In this document: piece by piece, positions 38,489-46,813 of the stretch | How positions within the stretch are numbered: the stretch's first letter is position 1 | How the letters are laid out: each line of letters begins with the position of its first letter | Assembly (NCBI GenBank): GCA_949419965.1 | Contig: CASPAC010000004.1 | Span: 1-64,000 of the forward strand | DNA from: Bacteroidales bacterium | GTDB taxonomy: Bacteria > Bacteroidota > Bacteroidia > Bacteroidales > Rikenellaceae | Direction: 5' to 3' | Length of the DNA stretch: 64,000 nucleotides | Translations under genes and position numbers: made by a program | Notes under the pieces: generated by a model | Told to the model about the DNA's origin: nothing | What the model saw: the letters and a program-made list of their open reading frames with translations, nothing else | Databases searched by the model: none

Positions 38489-40747
38489 ATGGAGCGCTAC
38501 GCCGACATCGTGCTGCCTTTGGCGCAGCCGGCCTATACCTTCGCTGTGCCGGAGGGGATGGCGTTGGCGGCGGGTTGCGCCGTTGCGGTGCAGTTCGGCC
38601 CGCGCAGGTTCTATGCGGGCATCGTGTGGCGCGTGCACGACCGGCGGCCCGACTTCAAGCGGATCAAGTCCGTGGAGCGGGTGCTCTACGACCGGCCCCT
38701 CCTCTCGGCCGGTCAGATCGCTTTGTGGGAGTGGATCGCTTCTTATTACATGTGTTCGCTCGGCGAGGTCATGCGTGCTGCGTTGCCCGCTTTGATGAAG
38801 CCTTCGGCCGACAGCGCCGAGTTGCTGGCCCAGGAGGAGTTTCGGCCCCGTACGGAGCGTTATGTGTCGCTGGCGCCGCAGTTGTACGACGAAAATCGTT
38901 TGCACGAGACGTTCGAGACCTTGGAGCGTCGGGCGCCCAAACAGTACGGGGCGCTGCTCGAAATCGCGTCGGCCGGTTCCGGCGGCGGACTTCCGCCCGG
39001 CGAGGTGCCGCGGCGGTTGTTGCAGGCCGATCTGACGGTGTTGCATGCGCTGGAGCGCAAAGGATACCTCCGCATCGTCGAGCACGAACGTACCGTCGAG
39101 CGGGCCGCTCCCGTTTTCCGGCTGCCCGAGTTGACCGGCCACCAGCAGGCGGCGTTCGATGAGTTGCGCCGGCAATTCGAGACCGGAACACGAACCGCCT
39201 TGTTGCATGGGGTCACTTCGTCGGGCAAGACCGAAATCTACATCCATCTTATAGCCGATGTGTTGGCGCAGGGCGGCGACGTGTTGTTGCTGGTGCCCGA
39301 AATCGCCCTTACGGCCCAGCTCGTCGAGCGCATGGAGCGCATCTTCGGCAGCCGGGTAACGGCCTACCATTCGCGCCTGACCGACCGGCAGCGGTCGGAA
39401 ACCTACTTGCGGCTCAACGCTTCGCAGGGGGGCGAGTTCGTGGTGGGGGTGCGGTCGTCGATATTTCTGCCGCTCGGACGTCTTCGGTTGATTATCGTCG
39501 ACGAGGAGCACGACGCCAGTTACAAGCAGGCCGAGCCGGCGCCGCGCTATAACGCCCGCGACTGCGCCGTGGTAATGGCCGGGCTGTTCGGCGGGCGGAC
39601 GCTGCTGGGCAGCGCCACGCCTTCGCTCGAAACATGGCTCAACGCCGCTGGAGGCAAATATGGCCGTGCGTCGCTCACGGAGCGTTACGGCGAGGCCCGG
39701 ATGCCCGAAATTCTGGTCTCCGATACGTTGCGGGCGGCCCGCCGCGGCGAGCGGCACGCCCACTTCAACAAATTGCTTCTGGATAAGATCGGCGAACGTC
39801 TCGATCGGGGCGAGCAGACGATGTTGTTCCAGAACCGGCGCGGTTTTTCGCCCTATGTCGAGTGCACGGAGTGCGGATGGACGGCCCGCTGTCCCGACTG
39901 CAACGTCACGCTGACCTACCACAAGGCCGGCGGGCGTCTGGTCTGCCACTATTGCGGCCATGCCGAGCCGGTGCCTGCGAAGTGTCCTTCGTGCAGGGTG
40001 ACCGACGTCGTGCCGATGGGTTTCGGCACCGAGAAGATCGAGGAGGAGATCGTCCGTCTCTTTCCCGAGGCCCGCGTGGTGCGTCTCGATCGCGATACGG
40101 TAACTTCGCAGCGGGCGTTCAACGCCATAGTCGCCGGGTTCGCGCGCCACGAAGCCGATATTTTGGTCGGCACGCAGATGATAACCAAGGGGTTCGATTT
40201 CGAGGGCGTGTCGCTGGTCGGGATTCTCAATGCTGACAACCTGCTGAATAACCCCGACTTCCGGGCCGGCGAACGGGCTTTCCAGTTGATGATGCAGGTC
40301 GCCGGGCGCGCCGGGCGCCGGGCGCAGGGGGGCGAGGTGGTCATTCAGACCGCCGAGCCGGGACACCCCGTGATCCGGCAGGTGGCGGCGGGCGATTTCG
40401 AGGGCATGGCCCGGGCGCAGCTGGCCGACCGCGAAGCCTTCTTCTATCCGCCTTATGCCCGCCTTACGTCGCTGACGCTGCGCCATCGCGATCCGCAGTT
40501 GCTGCGGCGCGGTGCTGCGGAGCTGGCATCCCGGTTGCGCACCCGCTTCGGGCGGCGGTTGCTGGGGCCGACGCCTCCTCCCGTCGACCGCATCCGGGGC
40601 GAGTATCTCGTGGGGCTGCTGCTCAAGATTGAGAGCGGCGCCTCGTCGCTGCGGGCGCGCGGACTGTTGACCGAGGTGTTGCAGGCGTTCGCCCGGCATC
40701 CTGAGTTCCGAACCATAGTCGTGGTGCCCGATGTCGATCCTCAGTGA
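38489..40747 (+). CDS. priA: primosomal protein N' (replication restart helicase)
   Basis: A helicase of 752 aa that reloads the replisome at stalled forks. The N-terminal DNA-binding region opens with LPLAQPAYTFAVP. The motor has LLHGVTSSGKTEIYIHLIAD (Walker A) and LIIVDEEHDASYKQ (DEEH box). The zinc insert has eight cysteines (CTECGWTARCPDC to CHYCGHAEPVPAKCPSC), and motifs V-VI follow (LVGTQMITKGFDF and QVAGRAGRR). Length is normal. It starts directly at the YitT stop and overlaps comF by 17 bases. With dnaB 1.6 kb downstream it makes a replication theme. Confidence 0.96.
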   Translation: MERYADIVLPLAQPAYTFAVPEGMALAAGCAVAVQFGPRRFYAGIVWRVHDRRPDFKRIKSVERVLYDRPLLSAGQIALWEWIASYYMCSLGEVMRAALPALMKPSADSAELLAQEEFRPRTERYVSLAPQLYDENRLHETFETLERRAPKQYGALLEIASAGSGGGLPPGEVPRRLLQADLTVLHALERKGYLRIVEHERTVERAAPVFRLPELTGHQQAAFDELRRQFETGTRTALLHGVTSSGKTEIYIHLIADVLAQGGDVLLLVPEIALTAQLVERMERIFGSRVTAYHSRLTDRQRSETYLRLNASQGGEFVVGVRSSIFLPLGRLRLIIVDEEHDASYKQAEPAPRYNARDCAVVMAGLFGGRTLLGSATPSLETWLNAAGGKYGRASLTERYGEARMPEILVSDTLRAARRGERHAHFNKLLLDKIGERLDRGEQTMLFQNRRGFSPYVECTECGWTARCPDCNVTLTYHKAGGRLVCHYCGHAEPVPAKCPSCRVTDVVPMGFGTEKIEEEIVRLFPEARVVRLDRDTVTSQRAFNAIVAGFARHEADILVGTQMITKGFDFEGVSLVGILNADNLLNNPDFRAGERAFQLMMQVAGRAGRRAQGGEVVIQTAEPGHPVIRQVAAGDFEGMARAQLADREAFFYPPYARLTSLTLRHRDPQLLRRGAAELASRLRTRFGRRLLGPTPPPVDRIRGEYLVGLLLKIESGASSLRARGLLTEVLQAFARHPEFRTIVVVPDVDPQ

Positions 40748-41453
40748 GTGGGCCGGCGATCTGGCGGCGCTCTTCTTTCCGCCGGTGTGCCCTGTGTGCG
40801 GCGGGCCGCTGGTCCGGGGCGAGCATGCCGTCTGCACGTTGTGCCGCGCGACCGCCCCGTTGACCGGATTCTGGGCCGAAGCCGACAATCCGGTGCTGCG
40901 CAAGTTCTGGGGTCGGGTGCCCGTGGTGCGCGCTTCGGGATTTCTGTTTTATGTGCATGGCAGCGGCTGGCGCCGGGCGATCCATGCTTTCAAGTATCGC
41001 GGTGCGTGGCGTCTGGCCCGTGCTTTGGGCGAGTGGTACGGCGCCTCCTTGTGCGGGAGCGGCCTCTATGGCGATGTCGACGTGGTGGTGCCCTTGCCGC
41101 TTCATCCGTTCAAGCGGATGTCGCGCGGCTACAACCAGGCGGAGTATATCGCCGAGGGGATCGCCGTGCAACTGGGTGTCGGGGTCGACCGGCGCAGTGT
41201 GCGCCGCAGCCGCAACACCGCCTCGCAGGCGCTCAAGCCTCGCCGCGAACGGGCGGACAACGTGGAAAACGCCTTTGCGGTGCGACACCCCGGGCGGTTG
41301 GCCGGCAAGCATGTGTTGCTGGTCGACGACGTGATGACCACGGGTTCCACCTTGATCGCCTGCATCGAAGCCGTGGTGCATGCCGTGCCCGATTGCCGGG
41401 TAAGCGTGGCGGCGCTCGCCGTATCGCGCCACGAATTGGGCGTGAAAGAGTGA
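40731..41453 (+). CDS. comF: ComF-family phosphoribosyltransferase-like protein
   Basis: A protein of 240 aa. A zinc ribbon with CPVCGGPL and CTLC (Cys20, 23, 35, 38) is followed by a type I phosphoribosyltransferase fold with VVPLPLHPFKRMSRGYNQAE and the PRPP loop HVLLVDDVMTTGSTL. ComF works in DNA uptake in naturally transformable bacteria and probably supports single-strand DNA handling with PriA; here it overlaps the end of priA by 17 bases, a common linkage. Natural competence in this organism is not implied by this gene alone. Confidence 0.92.
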   Translation: MSILSEWAGDLAALFFPPVCPVCGGPLVRGEHAVCTLCRATAPLTGFWAEADNPVLRKFWGRVPVVRASGFLFYVHGSGWRRAIHAFKYRGAWRLARALGEWYGASLCGSGLYGDVDVVVPLPLHPFKRMSRGYNQAEYIAEGIAVQLGVGVDRRSVRRSRNTASQALKPRRERADNVENAFAVRHPGRLAGKHVLLVDDVMTTGSTLIACIEAVVHAVPDCRVSVAALAVSRHELGVKE

Positions 41454-41482
41454 AAAACACTTATTTTCCGGAGAAGACGCCG

Positions 41483-41517
41483 AAAAAGGGGGAAGCCGCG
41501 GATGCTTGCCCCCCCCC
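41483..41517 (-). terminator. terminator of the DUF4251 gene
   Basis: On the minus strand a G-rich/C-rich stem (GGGGG-C-AAGC with GCTTCCCCC, one bulge, 7-base loop) is followed by TTTTT. It contains a C9 run (41509-41517 on plus). It may also slow transcription leaving comF. Confidence 0.6.
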
Positions 41518-41532
41518 TGAACTTGTCTGTTT

Positions 41533-42027
41533 TTATCTTGCACTTATTCGTCCGCGAAATTCGCAGAGGCAGGTCTGTCCTCGTTCGTGGGTCATCCGCA
41601 CGGAGCAGCGGTCGCTGCCGGTATATACCGTCACGAGCAGCTTGTACGTTGCTTTCGGGTTGGTTTCGTTGGCGATGCTCACGGTGAATTGCAGGTCGCC
41701 GTTCTTCCGGATTGCAGGAGCGCTTCGGTCGAGTACCTTATAGTCGTTTCTCAAATCGCCCAATTTGCGGAACGGCCGCTCGCGGAAGACCTCCGGCGAC
41801 AACTGGAGCACGGCACCCGTTTGCGTGGTGCAGAAATAGCTGTCGTTCACGTCGAGGCTTTTGCCTTCGGGGCTGTGGATCTTGTCGATGTCGATGCGGT
41901 AATGCCCGGCTTCGACCGCATGCGTCAAGACCTCGGCGGCAGCCGTGTCGGATCGGGCTTGGACGTGCTGCTGTGCGGCGCATCCGACGGACAACAACAT
42001 GGCGGAAACGAAAAGGCAGGATTTCAT
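41533..42027 (-). CDS. DUF4251 lipoprotein
   Basis: A small exported protein of 164 aa. The leader MKSCLFVSAMLLSVGCAAQ has a lipobox (SVGC). The rest matches the DUF4251 pattern of Bacteroidota, with HYRIDIDKIHSPEGKSLDVN near the start and the paired strand blocks LQFTVSIANETNPKATYKLL and CSVRMTHERGQTC near the end. The function is unknown. ATG 42027 is chosen as it begins the signal sequence; an ATG four codons upstream is also possible. The gene stands alone, convergent with comF, with its own terminator. Confidence 0.8.
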   Translation of the reverse strand: MKSCLFVSAMLLSVGCAAQQHVQARSDTAAAEVLTHAVEAGHYRIDIDKIHSPEGKSLDVNDSYFCTTQTGAVLQLSPEVFRERPFRKLGDLRNDYKVLDRSAPAIRKNGDLQFTVSIANETNPKATYKLLVTVYTGSDRCSVRMTHERGQTCLCEFRGRISAR

Positions 42028-42395
42028 ATAAAAAATCATAGGATTAATTTTAATATGTACAGAAAGCATCTCATTGACATTGCATTCGCAATAGTCGTCT
42101 TGGTTGTGGCAACTATGAAAAATAGACAATAAAGCAATTCTTTTTCATATCATCTATTCTTAAGTTTAGTTATTGCAATATAATGAAATAATTTATATGT
42201 AAAAATATTTTTTTACTTTTTTGGCAAGCAATATCTAAAACATGTTTTTTGTTTTTATCGACTACTTTTTTGATATGTCCGCCCGAATCGCTATTTTTGA
42301 ACCCTTGAAAGCGTGGTTTTTCGACCAGCCGCAATGCGATGCCGGATCGGTTCGGATTTCGCCGGCACGAAAAGCCTCCATATGAACCCAACCCA
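42028..42395. other. AT-rich divergent gap between the DUF4251 gene and dnaB
   Basis: 368 bases, clearly richer in A and T than the rest, especially 42120-42290. It contains the dnaB promoter (42269-42299). On plus at 42055-42132 there is a 25-codon frame, MYRKHLIDIAFAIVVLVVAT then MKNRQ, which would make one membrane span; whether it is expressed is unknown. No other gene is supported. Confidence 0.6.
42269..42299 (+). promoter_or_regulatory. promoter of dnaB
   Basis: TTTG at 42269-42272, a 19-bp spacer and TATTTTTG at 42292-42299, an exact TAnnTTTG match. The leader is about 90 bases. Confidence 0.65.
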
Positions 42396-43952
42396 ATGGC
42401 TAAGGATTTCACCCCTTCGCGGCGCAATAGCGAAGCGTATGATGCGCTGACCGAGACGGTCGGCAGCGTGCCCCCGCAGGCGGTCGAGCTGGAGGAGGCG
42501 GTATTGGGCGCCCTGATGCTCGAAAAGGACAGCATCATCGCCGTGCAGGAGTTCGTCACTCCCGAGTCGTTCTATACCGAGGAGCACCGCTCGATCTACA
42601 AGGCGATCGAGGAGTTGTCGATGGAGCTGAAGCCCATCGACCTCTACACCGTGACCGAGCGGCTGAAGGTCAAGAAGGAGTTGAAGAAGGTCGGCGGCGC
42701 TTCCTATCTGGCGCAGCTGACCCAGAAGGTCGGTTCGGCGGCCAATGTCGAGTTCCACGCCAAGATCATCGCCCAGAAATACGTGCAGCGCGAGCTGATC
42801 CGGTCGGCCACCGAGATACAGAAGCGTTCCTACGACGAGTCGACCGACGTCACGGAGTTGATCGGTTTCGCCGAGGGCGAGATTTTCAAGGTCTCCGAGG
42901 GGCACGTCAAGCGTTCGGTGCAGTCGTCCAAGGACATCCTGGCCCGGGCGTTGATGCAGATCGAGGAGGCGTCCAAGAACACCAGCGCCTTCAACGGCGT
43001 GCCGTCGGGTTTCATGGCCATCGACCGCGTGACGTTGGGTTGGCAGTTGTCCGACCTGATTATCATCGCCGCCCGCCCGTCGATGGGTAAAACGGCGTTC
43101 GTCCTCTCGATGGCCCGCAACATGGCCGTCGATCACGAGGCCGGCGTGGCGTTCTTCTCGCTGGAAATGTCTTCCGTGCAGTTGATGATGCGTCTGATCA
43201 TCGCCGAAACCGGTTTGAGCGGCAACGACGTGAAGTCGGGCCGCCTGACGCCCGAGCAGTGGCGCCACCTCGAATCGGCGACCAAACCGCTGGGTGCCGC
43301 GCCGCTCTTCATCGACGATACGCCGGCTCTTTCGGTCTTCGAGTTCCGCTCCAAGGCGCGGCGTCTGAAGATACACAACGACATCAAGATCATCATCATC
43401 GACTACCTCCAGCTCATGACCGGCAACCAGGATTCGAAAGGCAACCGCGAGCAGGAGGTGGCTTTCATTTCGCGTACGCTCAAGGCCATCGCCAAGGAGC
43501 TGAACGTGCCGATCATCGCGCTTTCGCAGTTGAGCCGCGCCACCGAAATGCGCGGCGGCTCGAAGCGCCCGCAGCTTTCCGATCTGCGCGAGTCGGGCGC
43601 CATCGAGCAGGACGCCGATATCGTGGCGTTCATCCACCGCCCCGAATACTACGGCATCAACCAGGACGAAAACGGCATGCCGACGGCCGGTCTGGCCGAG
43701 ATCATCATAGCCAAGCACCGTAACGGCGCCGTGTGCGACGTCAACCTGCGCTTCCTCAAGGAGCAGGCCCGCTTCGCCGACATGGACGACACGTTGCTGC
43801 CGCCTTCGCAGGCGCTCGACAGCCAGCAGGCTTACGACGACTATGCCAGCGGATTGAACGGCAGCCTGGTGTCGGACGGCCTGGCCTCGGCTTCGGGCGG
43901 CGGAGAGTTCGACTTGACCCCGCCGTCGTTGAGCGACGAGGTGCCTTTTTAA
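42396..43952 (+). CDS. dnaB: replicative DNA helicase
   Basis: The hexameric fork helicase, 518 aa. The N-terminal domain starts PPQAVELEEAVLGALMLEKD. The RecA-like motor has IIAARPSMGKTAFVLSMARN (Walker A), AFFSLEMSSVQLMMRLI, IIIIDYLQLM (Walker B), and the DLRESGAIEQDADIVAFIHRP region. About 50 extra residues at the C-terminus are rich in Ser, Gly and Asp and end in DEVPF. There is no intein. ATG 42396 is chosen; the in-frame ATG 19 codons earlier adds basic sequence not seen in the family. yifB follows after 21 bases. Confidence 0.96.
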   Translation: MAKDFTPSRRNSEAYDALTETVGSVPPQAVELEEAVLGALMLEKDSIIAVQEFVTPESFYTEEHRSIYKAIEELSMELKPIDLYTVTERLKVKKELKKVGGASYLAQLTQKVGSAANVEFHAKIIAQKYVQRELIRSATEIQKRSYDESTDVTELIGFAEGEIFKVSEGHVKRSVQSSKDILARALMQIEEASKNTSAFNGVPSGFMAIDRVTLGWQLSDLIIIAARPSMGKTAFVLSMARNMAVDHEAGVAFFSLEMSSVQLMMRLIIAETGLSGNDVKSGRLTPEQWRHLESATKPLGAAPLFIDDTPALSVFEFRSKARRLKIHNDIKIIIIDYLQLMTGNQDSKGNREQEVAFISRTLKAIAKELNVPIIALSQLSRATEMRGGSKRPQLSDLRESGAIEQDADIVAFIHRPEYYGINQDENGMPTAGLAEIIIAKHRNGAVCDVNLRFLKEQARFADMDDTLLPPSQALDSQQAYDDYASGLNGSLVSDGLASASGGGEFDLTPPSLSDEVPF

Positions 43953-43973
43953 CCTTTATCCGCACTCCGTACG

Positions 43974-45512
43974 ATGTTCGTAAAGACTTTCGCAGGTGCA
44001 GTCGTCGGGATCGACGCCGTGACGGTGACCGTCGAGGTCAACATCGCCGGCGGCGGATTGGGGTTGTATTTGGTCGGGTTGCCCGACAATGCCGTCAAGG
44101 AGAGCGAGCAGCGCATCCGCGCCGCGTTCGAGAACTCCGGCGAGCGGATGTCGGGCCGCAAGGTGGTCGTCAACCTGGCGCCGGCCGATCTGCGCAAGGA
44201 GGGTGCGGCGTTCGATCTGCCCATCGCCGTCGGGATTCTGGCTGCCATGGGGCGCGTCGACGCGGCTGCGGTGGCCGATACCTTGTTCGCCGGCGAATTG
44301 TCGCTCGACGGCACGGTCAAGTCCGTGCGGGGCGTTCTGCCGATGGCCGTGCAGGCTCGCCGCGACGGTGTGCGGCGGTTGGTCATTCCTGCGGCCAATG
44401 CCGCCGAGGCGGCTGTGGTCGGGGGTGTCGAGGTGGTCGGCGTGGCGAACTTGCGGGAAACGGTCGCATGGCTCAACGGGGAGACGGAACTTGCCCCGGC
44501 CGTGGCGGCGGAGTGCGAAGCGGCGGCATCCGTGTCGGGCCGCTACGATGAGGATTTCGCCGATGTCAAGGGTCAGACGCATGTCAAGCGTGCGTTGGAG
44601 ATTGCGGCGGCCGGCGGACACAACGTGCTGATGATCGGATCGCCCGGTTCGGGCAAGACGATGCTGGCGCGGCGCATGCCGACGATTCTGCCGCCTCTGA
44701 CGCCCGACGAGGCGTTGGAGACGACCAAGATCCATTCCGTGGCAGGGTTGTCGCGGATCGCGGGGTTGATGACCCGGCGGCCGTTCCGGGCGCCGCATCA
44801 TACGATTTCGCAGGTGGCCCTCATCGGTGGCGGGCAGTCGCCCCATCCGGGCGAGGTGTCGTTGTCGCATAACGGCGTGTTGTTTCTCGACGAACTGCCC
44901 GAGTTCGGCCGCAGCGCTCTGGAGGTGTTGCGCCAGCCGCTCGAAGAGAAAAGCATTACCGTGGCGCGGGCGCGTTATCGGGTGCAGTATCCGGCCAACT
45001 TCACGTTGATCGCCGCCATGAACCCTTGCCCGTGCGGATACTACAACCATCCGACCAAGGAGTGTACGTGTTCGCCGGGGAGCGTGCACCGTTACATGGG
45101 GCGGATTTCGGGGCCTTTGATGGATCGCATCGACATGCACATCGAGGTGACGCCCGTGGCGCCGGCCGATCTGGCCGATGCGGCGCCGGGCGAGCCGAGC
45201 GCTGCGATCCGCCAACGGGTGTGCCGGGCGCGGGAGGTGCAGATGAAACGTTTTAGCAATTGTGCCGGAGTGCATACGAATGCGATGATGAATGCGGCGA
45301 TGCTGCGTGAGCATTGCCGGCTCGATGCTGCTTCGGCAGCGTTGTTGGAGCAGGCCATGACCCGGCTGTCGCTCTCGGCGCGGGCTTACGACCGGATTCT
45401 GAAGGTGGCCCGTACGATCGCCGACCTGGCCGGGCGCGCACGGATCGAAGCGGCCGACGTGGCCGAGGCGATCAACTACCGATCGCTCGACAGAGAGAGT
45501 TGGGGACGATAG
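43974..45512 (+). CDS. YifB/ComM-family Mg-chelatase-like AAA ATPase
   Basis: A protein of 512 aa. An N-terminal ChlI/Lon-protease-like domain (VGIDAVTVTVEVNIAGG and LVGLPDNAVKESEQRIRAAF) is followed by the AAA motor with LMIGSPGSGKTMLARRMPTI, FLDELPEFGRSALEVLRQPL and NPCPCGYYNHPTKECTC (zinc site), and the C-terminal Mg-chelatase domain. ComM, the best-known relative, is a branch-migration helicase in transformation; the role in other bacteria is not settled. It sits just before a 59-codon ORF and murG. The stop codon is adjacent to the next ATG. Confidence 0.95.
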   Translation: MFVKTFAGAVVGIDAVTVTVEVNIAGGGLGLYLVGLPDNAVKESEQRIRAAFENSGERMSGRKVVVNLAPADLRKEGAAFDLPIAVGILAAMGRVDAAAVADTLFAGELSLDGTVKSVRGVLPMAVQARRDGVRRLVIPAANAAEAAVVGGVEVVGVANLRETVAWLNGETELAPAVAAECEAAASVSGRYDEDFADVKGQTHVKRALEIAAAGGHNVLMIGSPGSGKTMLARRMPTILPPLTPDEALETTKIHSVAGLSRIAGLMTRRPFRAPHHTISQVALIGGGQSPHPGEVSLSHNGVLFLDELPEFGRSALEVLRQPLEEKSITVARARYRVQYPANFTLIAAMNPCPCGYYNHPTKECTCSPGSVHRYMGRISGPLMDRIDMHIEVTPVAPADLADAAPGEPSAAIRQRVCRAREVQMKRFSNCAGVHTNAMMNAAMLREHCRLDAASAALLEQAMTRLSLSARAYDRILKVARTIADLAGRARIEAADVAEAINYRSLDRESWGR

Positions 45513-45692
45513 ATGGAGAATCGGAAGATGAAGCAGAAACTATATAATATTTGGGTGCAGGTCGGCGGGATGGTGCGCGTGTGGGTGCGCGAGCGCTTGG
45601 CGCGGGTAAAACTTTTTCTCGACCTGGCGTTCGGCAAGAAGCCCAAGTTTTTGGGCGAACGGATCGAAATAGAAACCGATAATATAATATGA
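45513..45692 (+). CDS. small ORF between yifB and murG
   Basis: A possible 59-aa basic protein that I do not recognise. It starts with ATG directly at the yifB stop (no gap) and ends eight bases before murG, so it is placed exactly as a coupled operon gene. The peptide opens MENRKMKQKLYNIWVQVGGM and continues with an Arg/Leu-rich amphipathic stretch (RVWVRERLARVKLFLDLAFG) that could form a helix at a membrane. Its ends are A/T-rich, its middle GC-rich. Expression is not proven; the tight packing is the main support. Confidence 0.45.
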   Translation: MENRKMKQKLYNIWVQVGGMVRVWVRERLARVKLFLDLAFGKKPKFLGERIEIETDNII

Positions 45693-45700
45693 AGTAAATC

Positions 45701-46813
45701 ATGAGTCAGCCGAAACATATCATTCTTTCGGGCGGCGGCACGGGCGGCCATATCTATCCCGCCGTGGCGGTCGCCGAGGCTTTGAAGCGCCGTTTGGGCG
45801 AGGCCGTGGAGTTGCTTTTCGTGGGTGCCGAGGGCAAGATGGAGATGGAGAAGGTGCCCGCGCTGGGCTACCGCATCGTCGGGCTGCCTATTGCGGGGTT
45901 GCAGCGGCGCCTGGAGTGGCGCAACCTGCTGGTGCCTTTCAAGGTGTGGCGAAGTCTCCGCAAGGCCCGCAGGACGATCCGCGACTTCGGCGCCGATGCG
46001 GTGGTGGGTTTCGGCGGGTATGCCAGCGCTCCGGTGCTGTGGGCCGCCCAGCGCATGGGCGTGCCGACGCTCATCCAGGAGCAGAATTCCTATGCCGGCG
46101 TGACCAACAAGATATTGGCCAAGGGCGCCCGGCGCATCTGTACGGCCTACGACGGGATGGAGCGTTTTTTCCCCGCCGGCAAGATCGTGTTGACCGGCAA
46201 TCCCCTGCGCGGCCGTTTCTCCAAGCAGGGCGCCGACCGGGCCGAGGCGTTGCAGCACTATGGCCTGACGTCCGGCAAGCCGGTCGTGCTGGTGGTCGGC
46301 GGATCGCTCGGCACGCGGTCGCTCAACGAAATGATGAAAGCATGGATTCTGTCGCTCGGCAGTGCTGAAGTTCCGGTGCAAGTGATTTGGCAGACAGGTA
46401 AATATTACGAGCGCGAGATGCGCGACTTCCTTGCGGCCCACCCGACGCCGGGAATCTGGCAGGGGGCCTTCATCGAGCGGATGGACTTGGCCTATGCTGC
46501 GGCCGATCTGGTAATTTCGCGCAGCGGCGCCGGCACGGTGTCGGAGTTGTGCCTGGTGGCCAAACCGGTATTGTTCGTTCCCTCGCCCAACGTGGCGGAG
46601 GATCACCAGACCATGAATGCCCGGGCTTTGGAACAGCAGGGGGCCGCCGTGCTCGTGCCCGATGCCGTGTGCCGCACCGAGGCGATGCCGCGGGCGCTGG
46701 AGCTGCTCGCCGACAAGGAGGCGTTGCGGCGCATGAGCGAAAACCTCGAACGTTTGGCCAAGCCCCGTGCGGCGGAGGATATTGTGGATGAAATCATCGA
46801 ATTGCTGAAGTGA
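45701..46813 (+). CDS. murG: undecaprenyldiphospho-muramoylpentapeptide N-acetylglucosaminyltransferase
   Basis: A GT28 transferase of 370 aa that adds GlcNAc to lipid I to make lipid II on the inner face of the membrane. The first glycine-rich loop is LSGGGTGGHIYPAVAVAEAL; GFGGYASAPVLWAA, IQEQNSYAGVTNKILA and the second-domain VVGGSLGTRSLNEMM and ISRSGAGTVSELCL are all typical. Its stop overlaps the murC start (TGATG). It opens the division and cell-wall run murG-murC-ftsQ-ftsA-ftsZ; mraY, murD and ftsW are not in this window on this side. Confidence 0.97.
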   Translation: MSQPKHIILSGGGTGGHIYPAVAVAEALKRRLGEAVELLFVGAEGKMEMEKVPALGYRIVGLPIAGLQRRLEWRNLLVPFKVWRSLRKARRTIRDFGADAVVGFGGYASAPVLWAAQRMGVPTLIQEQNSYAGVTNKILAKGARRICTAYDGMERFFPAGKIVLTGNPLRGRFSKQGADRAEALQHYGLTSGKPVVLVVGGSLGTRSLNEMMKAWILSLGSAEVPVQVIWQTGKYYEREMRDFLAAHPTPGIWQGAFIERMDLAYAAADLVISRSGAGTVSELCLVAKPVLFVPSPNVAEDHQTMNARALEQQGAAVLVPDAVCRTEAMPRALELLADKEALRRMSENLERLAKPRAAEDIVDEIIELLK

